From Limnanthes douglasii subsp. nivea (taxonomy: Eukaryota > Streptophyta > Magnoliopsida > Brassicales > Limnanthaceae): a stretch of DNA of 64,000 nucleotides. Below are positions 37,831-49,659 of the stretch, piece by piece. The position numbers and the translations under genes were made by a program. The notes beneath the pieces are model-generated. The model saw nothing but the letters and a program-made list of their open reading frames with translations. It did no database searches and was not told where the DNA came from. The stretch lies in NCBI GenBank assembly GCA_036936605.1, contig JAUPFV010000004.1, positions 285,614,009 to 285,678,008 of the forward strand. Direction: 5' to 3'. Within the stretch, counting starts at the first letter, position 1. Every line of letters begins with the position of its first letter.

Positions 37831-38720
37831 AGCAATGTTGGATGCTATACTATTACTGGAAAGTCTAAGCATATGCAACATAAGAATAGAGAACTAACTT
37901 ACTCTTTGTTTCAGGAGGAAATATTCTGGATTTAGCTGAAGTATCAACACAATTGATGCTTTAATGTTTTAGCTGAGGATTCTAGCTGTGAATGGTCAGG
38001 AATGGAAGACGAATAGGAAGAAAGAAGGATGATCGACTCTGTACTCAAGCTTCATGCATATATTCATCTGATTCCTAGTTGATTCTGTGATTTCTTCGAT
38101 CAAAATTCAATTCTATAAATACTTGAGGACTTAACTTTCTCTAGAACTCCAAATATCTTCTCTATGGAGTCTCTCGTCACTAAAATCTCAATGTGATAAT
38201 CGGCTCTATCAAGAGTTGACATTCCTCTTCAGATGCTTGTTCTTCTCAATAGTGACCTCAGGTTCCTTTTATCAAGAGTTGAGCTGAAAAGTTGACTCCG
38301 AATGCTTCATCGATCCTCTCGAATGTGATTAAAGATAGAAGATAGAGTTTTTTCAGTTAAATAAACAATTTTGGGGCTTGGATAGAGACAACTTGTTCTG
38401 ATTACTAAAGAATCGAGAACTTTAGCTTAGTAAGATTGAAAAATCAGGAACTTTAGCTCTAGAACTAGGGTTTGTATTCAATTTGAGAATGTCTCCCAAT
38501 CTAATTGATGTTCGATACATAAGGATACAAGTTTATCCTCAAACTTTTGTATTCTTTCAATTTGAGTAATAATTTTTTTTAGCTTAAAAAAGTAATAGTG
38601 TTGTAAGCAAATTTTGGTTCTTAGCCAAATAATTATGTATGTGTTAATTTTATCCAAATAATACGATTTCGATTTCGTAGAGAAACAAAAAAAGACACAT
38701 CAAACTCGAATAATAAAATC
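37831..38720 (+). other. Probable LINE 3' UTR or unrelated promoter-like DNA
   Basis: No frame of note. A TTTGTTTCAG|GAGG string near 37,914 looks like a splice acceptor, and TATAAATACTTGAGG near 38,115 resembles a TATA box followed by a CT-rich leader. Whether this belongs to the LINE is unclear. The right copy of the imperfect direct repeat is at 38,685-38,720. Confidence 0.3.
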
Positions 38721-40699
38721 TCTAATCATTCGTACGAAGTTAGGCGTAAACACAAATATAAATTTTTTATTTATAAGTTTTGTTTTTTAATATGAATATT
38801 AAAAATAAATTAAACAACTTGTGAGTTATAACAATTGATTTATTTTGAGGCAGATGATGACTCTATTGAAAAATCGAACTGATCGATGATAAACTTAAAA
38901 AATTAAAATTAAAAAAAAGTTTGTAAACGTTTAATCTTGTTTAAATATATTAAAAACAAATAACTGATATTTATTAATGATTATTAGTCTATTTATCTAT
39001 TGAGTCCGTAGCTACATAATATATTTTTTAATTATTTGAAACACTTAGTACTATCTTATTCAAACTATTTAGATATCATATTTTTCCAAGTACTTAAATA
39101 GCTGGTGGGTCAATGTTGATGGATCACGCTATTTACACCCTTATGAGTATTTTTTTAGTCATTGCGTGAGTAACAAAGAACCACTAATTTAGATTGTCTG
39201 AAGTATTTGATATTGACAAAGCATCGTTTGGAATTAACCGATGAGTATACACTTGAACCTGCTTGTCGCGAAACTTTATCTTCATATCCGAAGCTATTAC
39301 ATTTTATATATTTTACATATTGAAATACATTTTATATATTTTACATATTGATATACATTTTCGTCCATATTTGGCTAGACTCTTAAGATTCTAAAGGTAT
39401 TTTAAATAAATTTTACATTGGTCGAACTGTTATCAGAGATGTCTTTGATTGGGTTTGTAATTAAATCTTCCGCCTCATAACAACCTTTTGCAGATCAATC
39501 CCTCGTTTGACAATAAAAAATATATTTTGTTAAAAGGAAAAAGTACAACTAATAATTAGAAGGGTGTTATAGTATTATACATATTCTCTTACTTACTAAC
39601 TTATTTTTTATTACTAGTAGCTTCAAAATTCTTTGATTCTTCATTGATTACGATTGAGTAACTCCCTTAGTCCTCGATGAAGGATCAAGTAAGGAATACT
39701 AATGATCCAAAGTTCTGCTATTACTTTGATAGCTTTGGATAACTGAAAAGTTTCTTTGGCCGAACTTATTTTTAAGGTACTCAAGTATCCTCCCAAGCCC
39801 TTGGTAAATGATGATGGAAGGGCTATACTCATTGATTATCCACTTCTATACTGTCGAGGATGTTGGTATGTTTCTTTGGTTTTGATTTGGTTTTAGAATT
39901 CCTGGAGTAACCCCCATAGCCCTCGATGAAATCTAAGCTATAGGTTAAACACTTCATGTAAATATCCCGTACGTTTTGAATCAATCGAGGTTTACATTAT
40001 TTTTATATTTATGGCCAAAGTAATATGGTGTTGGATATTTTTAAGAAGAGATGATTATCGTTTGCATGATATTTTTATACAATGTTTTAAATGGAAAATC
40101 TTCTAAGATTGAAGGGCTTATTTGTATATTTTGATGAAAAAACAAATGGTTGAAAGAAACTTACATGTGTAGAATAGTATATTCGTTTAAGCCGATGTGT
40201 GTATCGTATTTATCATTTGTAATCTTGATCCTCTATAATTTTTCCAAATACAAGATACTCACCTGCAAGTTAATCCAGTCTATTGAATAAAAAAGATCAA
40301 CGGTTTGAAATTTACTCATACCTTTGGGCATAAATACCCGTTATTGTTGCCAATTTGAATTTTTTTATTCACTTCCTTGTTTTACATTCTTTTCATTTTC
40401 TTCTTTTAGTTTCTTGATTTTCTTACTTAGTTACTTCCATGTTATTATTTGTTATAACAAAAATAAGTTTGGTTATAAATAGATGAGAAATGTGAAGAAA
40501 TCAAGTACACATATAACCAAAATAATCATAATAGTGGTTCATTTGGGGTTGGTTCTTCTGATTAAGAATAGGTTTCTAAGGTTTCGTATCGAGTTCATCA
40601 CACAAACATAAAGAATAAGAGGAGAACTATAATGAAGAAGCATAAATCTTTTAAAAATGTTGTTAAACTAAATATTTCTCTTACTTATTTTACTATTGA
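38721..40699. other. Presumed 3' part of element C, LTR not resolved
   Basis: No genes. By comparison with element B, the 3' LTR of element C should lie here, to the left of its antisense ORF, but I could not define it. A phrase CCCTTAGTCCTCGATGAA near 39,670 recurs as CCCCATAGCCCTCGATGAA near 39,912; a related form is in element A at ~55,995. Confidence 0.35.
39299..39354. repeat. 28-bp tandem duplication
   Basis: Two copies of an A/T-rich 28-base unit (ACATTTTATATATTTTACAT...) with one difference near the end. Confidence 0.85.
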
Positions 40700-43600
40700 A
40701 GGTACGAATCTTTCAACAGTATGAAATAGAAACTGAGGTGGCATTAGTGGTCGAGGAGATGTTCCAGAGGTAAGCGATGAAGCTTTGAATGATATATCGT
40801 TGAAGAGCATCGTGAGTCATGTATATTGGTATATCATCGAAGATGAATATGTAAGAAAGCTCGTTGAATGGTCGATTCCACGCGACGTGAATGTTTTGTT
40901 TCCTATAAATAGGAAATATCTCATCGACCCCCATGTAAATGATGCTATTTTCATCAATTAATGCCTCGATCATGGGCTTCGGTTCTCTCTCGCTCCATAC
41001 GTTGTTAGATTTGTTCAAATAAAAATATTTGCCTAGCCAACTTGTTCCTATTTTGTGGATTATTCTCCTATCGCTTATAGTTTTATCAAGAGGTGTGTTT
41101 GAGTATTTTTCGACAAATGAATTCCTTATTGCCATTAAGGTTTTTGGCTCAAAGATCAACATATTTTGTACTTTTTGATATAATCATTCACCAAAATTTT
41201 CAATGATCTTCCTACTTATTATAAAGTGTGGAATGATGATTATTTTTGTCTCCGATAATGGGAAGACAAAGTATGGATGGGAAAACCTTTCTATCAATCA
41301 AAATTAGGTTTCCAAACGTAAGTTTCCACCTTATTGGCAATCATATCTGCTTTGATCTTATTTTTCTTGTGTTTGATTATTTTTTGTTATTTTCTCATTC
41401 TCAACCCCCGTTGTAAAGATGACTTTGGATAATAGGAGTGAATATTACATTCACCATAAGTACGATGTTTTAATAGAATAATAAGTTCTCTCATTCATAC
41501 TCCTCCACACATGTACCTGAGGAATTCTTATATAGCAGGATATGGTCGAGTGTTGATGTACGATGAGGCTTCTTTGTTTGCGCTTTCCATAAGAAATATA
41601 TTATTGAAAAACATTATTTGGTGATAGAGTTGGAAGAGAAATCATCTAAGAGGAAAACTGTGGAGAAGAAGCTTCATGAAGGAAAGGAATTTGGGAAGTG
41701 TTGTCCCAAGATGTAATTTTGCATGCCAACAAAAGACTGAGGTTCATGAAAAATACACGATGCTACCTCGAAGGCTGAAACTGAGGCTCATGATTCAAAC
41801 AAACTAATTATGGAGATAATTTTTGCCTTATATAAGAAACGAGGATTTTGTCCTATAATTTCCTATAAAGAGGCTGAAGATGAAGATGACAATTTTCCCT
41901 TCAAGCGGCAAAAGACTGTGTCAACCAATAATAATTATGATAATATTATTATTACCATTAAAAAAAATTAAGTATTGAGGATGCAAGTGGTATACCTATG
42001 GTTCATATGATCGAGTAGAAAAGTACTTCATCACCTCATCAACCTTCACTTACTACCCATTAATCTTATTTAAATCGTGTTGTGGAAACAAGTAATGTTG
42101 AGGCTTCAGCTCCTGAACTTTACTTTCCTAAACGTATTTCTTCCAAGTACTTAGCTTTTTTGTGATGATGTGTATGAGCCATAATTATTAACCATGGGCA
42201 TCATATATCATGTTCTTTCTAAATAAGTTGATATTTATAATGCCTCTTTGCCAAAATGGGTGCCTAATTTTGAAGGGAATGATATAAAGACCATGTTAGA
42301 GTCTATGCCCAAGCCTTGTTTTGAATATATAAAGTATAAGACAATTAGTGAAGAAAATGAGGCCACCAAACGAGACCATGATGATTATTTTCACTTATAA
42401 CTTTAATAGAGCAAGGGTAAGTGTATTTTTCATGTTGTTAGGTCGTCATGTACGTAGCTGGATTTTCATGTTGTTGAGGTTCCCATGGAAGCTCACGTTG
42501 TAGTAAGTGAACTCATAGACTTGATAAATAATTTAGTTTTAGAAGAAGTTTACCAAGAAGTTAATTTGGAGGAGGATGTGGTTGTCACCAACGAAACTTG
42601 TGTTAACTCTTTAGAGGCTCTCGAACCTTGTAACATTATTGATGATGATCCCTTCAAATTTTGAAGCTGTTTTACCAACACCTTCATTTGTGAATACAAG
42701 TGACAAATATATCATTAATGTGGATCTGAATGGTGATTTTTCTAACCTGGTATATCTTCGGTCGAAGCTACAGCTTCATCGCCATCTATTTTCTTGGTTG
42801 ACCGAATTCATAATATAATGACTCAGTTTGATGTGTTGGTCGGCTAGAGGAAACTTTAATCTACATTTCTCATGTGAACCTATCTAAAAGAAACTTAAAT
42901 TTAGGATTTTAGGTAAGATAAAGTTTTGTTTTTATTTTATTATACTTAGCTTTTTATTTTTGTTGCATTATAAGAACTAATTATATACTATTTATATGTC
43001 ATCTCGTGCTTTAAGAATTATCAAGGGTTTAACCATGCTCTATCAAGTCAATATTCATTATTCAACCCATATTTATGATCTTTGAGCTTTTTTTGATGGT
43101 GATCTTGAGCCTTTAGAAGGAGATTATTCGATGAGATTCTCTTTAAGCTGGATTTAAAGCGAGAAGAAACTGAGGGCATAATTTGAAATTTGTTAGGAGA
43201 GGTAAAAAGTATTGAACCTTGAGTTGTAGGCTAAGACTGAAGAATTAAAAAACAAATAGTTTGCATTGTCTTAGTTGAGAATTACATTTCTTCACACCCC
43301 AGAGAACCTCTCGGCTAGCTACAAGTTTGGTAAGTTTTTTAAGAATGTGACTTCCATTCAAGGTAAAGTTCTTTCTTCATGTAAAGAGAAAATGGCTGCT
43401 TCTAAGACCGAGTTAACTATTTTGGAGTGTCTTTGGTCATATGTTGAGAAAAAATATTATAGATGCAAATGTGAAATCTAAAGTTGCAATGTCAAACCTG
43501 CATTGGGAAATTGGATAATTTGAAGTCAATGTTCAACTAGATTTTAAGATTTTTTCTTATTGAACATCAGTACCATATTCAAGATACCATTGCTTATTAA

Positions 43601-43900
43601 AGAAAAAATACTTTTTACTACTCGTGAGGCTATTATGGACACTAATTAAAGACTAGTTCTAGACTTTCACAAGGAATATCCAGACATTAATTTAGATAAC
43701 CTATGATATTTTTTTCTTGAAAGTGAATGGCCAAAAGACTTAGAATAAAATGGAAAATCTCTCGAATCTCATACTTTATCGGGTTAAATTAAATACAACG
43801 TATACATTGTTGATTTTTTTAAAGAAATTTAGACCAAACAGATGCAAGATTTGGAAGAGGCTAAGTGACCCGAAGATGGTGAAGGGATTGGTGCCGAGAA
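40700..43900 (+). pseudogene. Antisense ORF remnant of element C (putative gypsy-type transposon domain)
   Basis: Plus strand, opposite to the pol genes of element C. In broken frames, ~40,960-41,160 reads GFGSLSLHTLLDLFK, PSQLVPILWIILLSLIVLS and VFGSKINIFCTF, which fits the conserved part of the plant protein family annotated as putative gypsy-type transposon (from memory Pfam PF04195): GLRFPLHPF...PSQLVPNAWRVL... . Next comes FNDLPTYYKVWNDDYFCL. From ~43,090 to 43,500 the translation turns Lys/Glu/Ser-rich, like a coiled coil, as in the better copy of element B. A minus-strand frame of 149 codons at 40,713-41,162 is its shadow. Confidence 0.6.
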
Positions 43901-44803
43901 AGATATGAAAAACTAACAATCTTGCTATAGATATTGGTTTGGTCTAATCTGAAGCTATTATAAGTTCTGAAAAGAATGTATGAACTCCACCTTTATCAAT
44001 CTCTATTTTTATAATGCTGCATTGTATTATACTTCTGTAGTTAAACTTTCTTTTTATTTGAGTACTCTTGTTTATAATTTTATTTTATCAGTCTTTATTT
44101 GTTTTATTAAACACTTAATGTTTTTTGTTTTTTCTATTGATTGATCAATCTTAATAGTCTGAGACTTTATTAGTGAATATTTATGTTTTTTGCTTTGAGT
44201 TATTTTATAATTTTCCATGCATGTTTAGGTTTTCCTATTTTTAAAGCTGTTATAGCTTTCTTTTTTGTCCATGGATTAATTCTTATCATCCATGACTTTT
44301 CATTATTATAGCCTTTTGTAAAGCCTAGTGTTCATGATGGAGCATATTATTATCGGAGGATTGATTACTCATCACCTGATATTTATTGTTATTATAGACT
44401 TTGTAAAAGCCTAGTGTTTATGATGAAGAACTTCATTGTCCAATGACTGATTCTTGATACTGAGACTTGTGGTGCACTTTAAAAATCCATCGATCTTCTC
44501 GATGAAATCCTCTATTTTGGCATATTCGCCTCTTTGTTTTCAATGTATGTTATTATTGTGAAAATATAAAATAAGACTTAATTTTTAAGCATTCAAAAAG
44601 TTCTATTAATATTGAATACCTTAAAACCCTTGTGCGCCACCAAGATATAAAAGAGTGAATTATCTTGGTTTAATAAAACATTTTACAAGTAGTAGTAAAT
44701 GACAAGCTTAAGTATTATAGACTATGTAGAGCTTCAAGTTCTCTATATTCCAAGAGTTTCGAACTTGTTTTCGTTCTTTATCCTGTAGTCTGTAAGTTCG
44801 TGG

Positions 44804-45281
44804 TTATACTTTGGCTACAATCGTGAAATGACCAGCCCAATTTGGAGCCAATTTATCAAACACATTTTCTTTAATGTGAAGTAAAACATTTCTAAGCACC
44901 TTATCTCCAAGTTCAAAAATCTTGAACCGCATTTTGGAATTATATATATGCCTCATTAACGCCTTGTAATGAGCTGACCGAATATGAGATTTGACTCTTC
45001 TTTCTTTGATTACATCTAACTCAGAGCTTCTAGCTTGTGCATTACTTGTTTCATCGTATGTTGTATTATTATGAAATGACATAAAAATTTCAGCTCGTAC
45101 TAGTGCATCTGTTCCATATAACATAGAAAATTGATTTTCTTATATTGAAGTTCTATGTGTGGTTTTATATGACCATAAGACTTCTCGTGGGAACTCGGAC
45201 CAAGGTCCAACTGCATCGTCCAACATCTTCTTGACGCCCAATGTTATTGTCATTATGTTACTTTAACTTGATTATTGGCTT
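44804..45281 (-). pseudogene. C-terminal part of the integrase of element C
   Basis: Starting at 45,276 on the minus strand it reads NNQVKVT, then, after shifts, KSYGHIKPH (family WSYRTTPRTS). The frame 45,124-44,804 is open for 106 codons: MLYGTDALVRAEI, YKALMRHIYNSKMRFKIFEL, GDKVLRNVL and KLAPNWAGHFTIVAKV. This is the end of a Ty3/gypsy integrase. The residues that should precede it (HPQA) are found 14.6 kb away at 59,877 onward, beyond element A. The last five bases (45,277-45,281, GGCTT) are the target duplication of element A. Confidence 0.9.
45277..45281. repeat. Target site duplication of element A, left copy
   Basis: GGCTT directly before the TG of the left LTR of element A; identical to 59,872-59,876. 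Confidence 0.9.
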
Positions 45282-45545
45282 TGATGAGGTTTGAAATCTT
45301 CATGAAATATACTAAAGGTGTTTCAGATCTAGAAAGACGCGGAAATTGCTTTTAGATAAAATAAAGAGTTATTTTAGAGAGATAAAATAATTAAGAGACT
45401 ATAAGTGGAATAAAGGATATAGATCCCCCTCTAAAGGTACTTCTTATGTATATATAGTAAATATCAAGGATACAACTGTAAAAGACCAATACACAATCAT
45501 TTGTAGGTATATTGGTATAAATAACCAATATCCCTCATTTTTAGG
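45282..45545 (-). repeat. 3' LTR of element A, left piece
   Basis: Aligns from its first base with 59,475 onward: both start TGATGAGGTT, both carry GTTTCAGA.CTAGAAAG, then TTATGTATATA, AAATATCAAG and ATTGGTATAAATAAC.-like blocks. The match stops at about TTTTTAGGCATA, where element B DNA begins. The exact junction is uncertain by ~25 bases. Confidence 0.85.
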
Positions 45546-45570
45546 CATAAAACGGTTTGTTCTGCACCTT

Positions 45571-45938
45571 AAATTACTTAAAACGGTTTGACTTAAAAGT
45601 TAAAACGTGCGTTATACAATAAAGGAACGTCTGGTCTGCTCTGCACCTTAAATTGAGCTAAGCCGTTTCTTAAGCGCGATCAGGTTTGTTCTATCGTACA
45701 GAGCTTGAGCTCACTAATCACGTGATCAACTTATATCCGTTGAGTTTGCATTATATCCTGGTCTGTTCATCGCATCCCTAATCTGGTCGATCAACTCATC
45801 TCCTCTAATGTCTTCGAGCTCGATCTGCCTTTCTTTTTTAGATCATCAACGCTGTAAAGCTTGTCATTTTCTTCATTGCTTGTCCTAATCAAAATTTGCG
45901 GTCTTCCTGCTCGTGCTCGTAGGTATCCCTCCTTATCA
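45571..45938 (-). repeat. 3' LTR of element B, missing about 160-190 bp at its outer end
   Basis: Direct repeat of 54,567-54,945: shared blocks include ACGTGCGTTATACAATAAAG, CACTAATCACGTGATCAA and CGCATCCCTAATCTGGTCGA. Its right edge, CCTTATCA, is the TG-start of the LTR on the minus strand (TGATAAGG). The part corresponding to 54,408-54,566 is absent; instead ~26 bases (AAAACGGTTTGTTCTGCACC...) that look like a jumbled LTR fragment join it to the LTR of element A. Confidence 0.92.
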
Positions 45939-45951
45939 GGGCTCCCCATAG
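45939..45951 (-). other. Polypurine tract of element B
   Basis: On the minus strand CTATGGGGAGCCC directly precedes the TGATAAGG start of the 3' LTR, the position where plus-strand DNA synthesis is primed. Confidence 0.7.
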
Positions 45952-46159
45952 TTTATAGGTTTATTAATTTTTATAAAAATATTAGTAAACCTGTAAAATA
46001 AAAATAAAATGTATTATTAAATTGAAACCCATAACAAGTCACGTGGTTATTCGAAATGCCTTGTTGCTTCCTTTGTCAACACATGTCATTGATGTAACTG
46101 CAACGGTTCTGAGACCGCCGTTTCTTGGAGACAACGCATGGCGCTTCAGTTTTTGCACA

Positions 46160-46533
46160 ACATTTAACCAATGAATGACGTCACACGCTCATTTGCAAGG
46201 GTGTATACTCATTCAAAATTCTTCTGTGTTTACTTACTTGAAAGAAAAATAAAAACACTGTAATCATCTCGATGCATTCTTGCTGGAAAAACATTCATCA
46301 TCTGCAACCAATGCACCCTTTGTCGCGTTTTTCAACACTAATCAGGTAAATGATTCCTTAATAGATAAATACTTCCAACTAAACACTTGGTGGAACCCTA
46401 GATGTAAGGTTGCAACTTCTGTCAGTAGGTTTTTCCCCAAATGCACATATCTTCCTAAGTCGAATCAGTCGTATTTTCCTGCTATAAACATGCTGATTTG
46501 TATCCTTACCTCGTTGCAGTTTCTGTAAAAACT
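46160..46533 (+). promoter_or_regulatory. Promoter-like region and spliced leader of the antisense ORF of element B
   Basis: A CCAAT box at 46,168-46,172 is followed by the palindrome TGACGTCA at 46,176-46,183, a classic bZIP binding site, and a TGTATACTC string near 46,203. Downstream, ATCAG|GTAAA at 46,345/46,346 and TTGCAG at 46,514-46,519 bound a good candidate intron ending 14 bases before the ATG at 46,534. This sits inside element B but faces away from its gag-pol. The motifs are seen; activity is inferred. Confidence 0.45.
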
Positions 46534-49039
46534 ATGACACCAAAAAAGGTGACGAAGGCTAAAGCTGACAAAATTATGGAGCCATATATGAAGAAACCCA
46601 TGCTTTAGAAAGCTATTTCTCACAAATAGCCCATAAATACACTAATTTAGATGATGATGACGGAGTGGCCACCCTCAGGAAAAAATATGGTATTCTTGAG
46701 GATGTAATTATTTAAGGTCCTAGTATTGGCGAGCACCCTTATCACACCTAAGAAACGAAGACATATCTTTTTACTACCCTATCTGATTGGGGGCTAAGAT
46801 TTCCACTACCCGAATTAATTTGTGACTATTTTAACGTGCTCGGAATTTGCCGTACTCAAATGTGGTTGGAGGCTATTACTTAGCGTGGTGCTTAGCTGGC
46901 GCTTTCTTAAAACAAAAGTATGCTTGGCTAACTTGATATACCCACTTTCTTTTATACCCACTTTAAAGGGATAAAGAAAATTTCGGAGCTCCCCTCCTCT
47001 AATAGGAATTGGAAAAATTCCTTCATGTTTATGTCTGGAAATTGGGAATATAAAACCCCTACCTTAAACCTTCAATTAGAAAGGAAATGAAAGATAAAGT
47101 GTAAGTGCTCACAGGATTATGGGAGACAAAAAACTGCTCGAACCCTTGTCAATCAATAACTAATAAATATTTTTTTGCGCAAGTGAATTGTCGAATCAAA
47201 GCTGGTGGAAGGAAAGGAGACCGAAATATTACATAAACCCTCTGATCAGAGTTGGGAATTTGGCATGCGAGGCATCGCAACATGATCCCAAGATCTGTTT
47301 ACACGATACAATTATTTGAAGTCAGGTTTGTGGTCGATTTTAGAGATGAAGATCACAGAAGACAGTGAAGTTAGCATGAAAGATGGTTCATAAGCTAATA
47401 TGGATTGTATTAGGGCGCTTTTGGAACAAAAATACCTGGAGAAGAAAAATGCCGACGTCTGGCTTGCGGTGCCACACGTTTCTTGAAAAGATGGCGAAGC
47501 AGGGGATTCATCCTCCGCTCTTGCTCAACCTTGCGAGCAGGGTAACGATGCCGCAATTAACAAGGGGAAATATATTAAGCAGGTTGAAAAAGAAGCACCC
47601 AAGGTGCCAGAAACTGCTCAGCCTAGCAGAGTTCGAGCAGAAAGAGAAGAAGAAAAAGAAGACACAAACTCTGGTTCGCTAATTAAGCCTGGAACAAGAA
47701 ATGAAAAGTGATTGAAGATGATGTTCCCTTGAACATGAGGAGATTCCAGCTTAAAGATGAGGAGAGTGATAGCACGGGAGCTACTTCTAGGGAAGAAACT
47801 AGTCCCCCGACCCAACCTTCACTGAAAGATGGCAAGAAGTAGAATCCATACGCTGTAGAGGAGCTAATTGACATGGTAGGGATGATGCAGACGATAGGGA
47901 TGAGCCTCAGAAAAAGAAATTTATCCCCCCAGCCCTTGCCAAAAACATGAAAAAATAGGTGTATAACTCCAACATGGAGGATCTACTACCGTCATTCGAA
48001 ACCAGTGAGAAAGGCAAGGGTGAGGACAAAGACGCTGGGCCTAGGCAACAAAGGTCGCCTGCAGAAGAACGATTGCCCAAACAGATCATCATATCAAACC
48101 CTTCTTCATACATGTTCGAGCAGCTTCGCCGGATTCCCGATTTGTCATATTATGATAAGATGTCAATTCCTGATATCTTACAACGACAGGTAGAGCTGGA
48201 AATCGAGGTAAGAATCTTATGAACTGGTGGTACTTAACTAAAGATTAAGAACATGATTCTAAATTTCTATTGGTATGCAGCTTCATCACAAATCCTTCGT
48301 GCTGGGCTATCGAAACATGTCCCCCACTGAAGTAGTTACTATGGAGAAGTAGAAAGCAGAAGCCATGGGTTTTGGCTCAGCTAAGACAAGCGTTGCAGAG
48401 GCCATCCGTCTGAAGCATGCTTATACCTCGGCCAAAACCACAAAGCATGAAGCCATCGACGCCAAAGCCAAACTTGAGAAGACAGTTGGAACCTTGCAGA
48501 AAGCTTTGAAATGTAGTCACGAGAGGTGGAAAATTGCGTCTGACAATCATAAAATGGTGTTGAGCCAAAATGAGAACCTACTGAAGAGGAATGATGAGCT
48601 GCATGCTCAGAGCTCAAACTTGCTGGACAGAAATATTAGTCAAGCGAAGAGGGTGGAGGAACAAGCAGAGCGGATTACAGCTCTAACTGCTGATGTTAGT
48701 AAGTTAACTGGTAACCTAAAGGAGGAACGTGCTCAGCTTGAGCGAGAGCGACAATAGTGACAGATGAAAGTAGAAAAAACTATGGTAGAAAGGGAGACTC
48801 AGGTGTTTACCATGGCTACAGAAATGATAGCCAAGGAAAATAGGGAAGTTATAGCCGAGCTGATAGCATTGAATCCTGGGATATATCAGGGATCTTTGGC
48901 CTCTCTAGTTGAATCCCCTGCACCACCACAAAACTCGAGCTTAACACCCCGAACGACCACAGAAGCTAATACTACTGTAGTAACTGATGGTACTTCTTTA
49001 GAACCTGCAAAACTACCGCCTTCCCCAAGCGCTAAGTAA
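46534..49039 (+). pseudogene. Antisense ORF of element B (putative gypsy-type transposon domain plus coiled coil)
   Basis: Starts MTPKKVTKAKADKIMEP, with a stop after 25 codons. In another frame ~46,770-46,890 reads SDWGLRFPLPELICDYFNVL then CRTQMWLEAI, the signature of the plant family annotated as putative gypsy-type transposon (PF04195 from memory). The 3' half is well kept: 47,959-48,207 is open for 83 codons and ends ...QVELEIE. A GTAAG...TATGCAG intron (48,208-48,280) is removed in phase. Then LHHKSFVLGYRNMSPTEVV leads in the same frame through one TAG to a long Lys/Glu/Ala coiled coil (48,365-48,757) and a Pro/Thr-rich tail ending at 49,039; TAG TGA interrupts it at 48,755. Function in such elements is unknown. 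Confidence 0.72.
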
Positions 49040-49655
49040 CGAAAATACATGTTTGTTGTTTTGTTGTATGTATTTCAATATTGTATGCTATGCATACTAA
49101 GACTTTGTATTATTTACAGTAGTTTGAAAATGCACTGAATCTATATGAGATTTACCTCTTGCCAACTGATTAATGCTATAAATGTTCGTGGAGAAAATGT
49201 GGAGTATGTGTTTGTTGTTTTTCATGGATATCCTTACAATATCAAGCTTAGTAGGGCTCATTGTGTAGCTTAGACAATTTTTACCATAATAACGTATTCG
49301 CAGCGAGGTTACATAGACCCTCTTGCGTAATCTGTTCTAGACTTGGTTTTTGACCAGTTTGCGAATATACCCAGTACAAAGTATAGGCACAGTATGGCCA
49401 TTACGTAGCCCGTAGGCATGGCCAATTAGCCCGTTCATGTTTATAGGCACTTAGTCTGAACTCAGTATGGTCTGTTGCATAGCCAAAAATGGTGTTGTCA
49501 TTGACCCATTCACTGATTGTAAGGATGAAATTTGCAACAAACACATAGTGGCGAAATCATAAATTATATTGAAAAATCAAAACGCTGTTCTTAGATGCCT
49601 CATTAAAAAACCTCCCCGCACCATCAGGGAGGAAAAAAATGCATCAATACAACTT
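49040..49655. other. Spacer of element B between antisense ORF and integrase
   Basis: Non-coding. The antisense ORF transcript should end here. A string CATTAAAAAACCTCCCCGCA with an inverted partner CAGGGAGGAAAA follows at 49,600-49,636 and could form a hairpin or terminator-like structure between the two convergent transcription units. Confidence 0.45.
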
Positions 49656-49659
49656 AAAC

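Noticed and set aside
40713..41162. Minus-strand frame of 149 codons
   Set aside because: The plus strand here reads the conserved putative gypsy-type transposon domain of element C, so this frame is a shadow.
44100..44560. Repeated phrase (TTTGTAAAGCCTAGTG, twice) right of the antisense ORF of element C
   Set aside because: Two short copies only; treated as ordinary internal sequence of the element.
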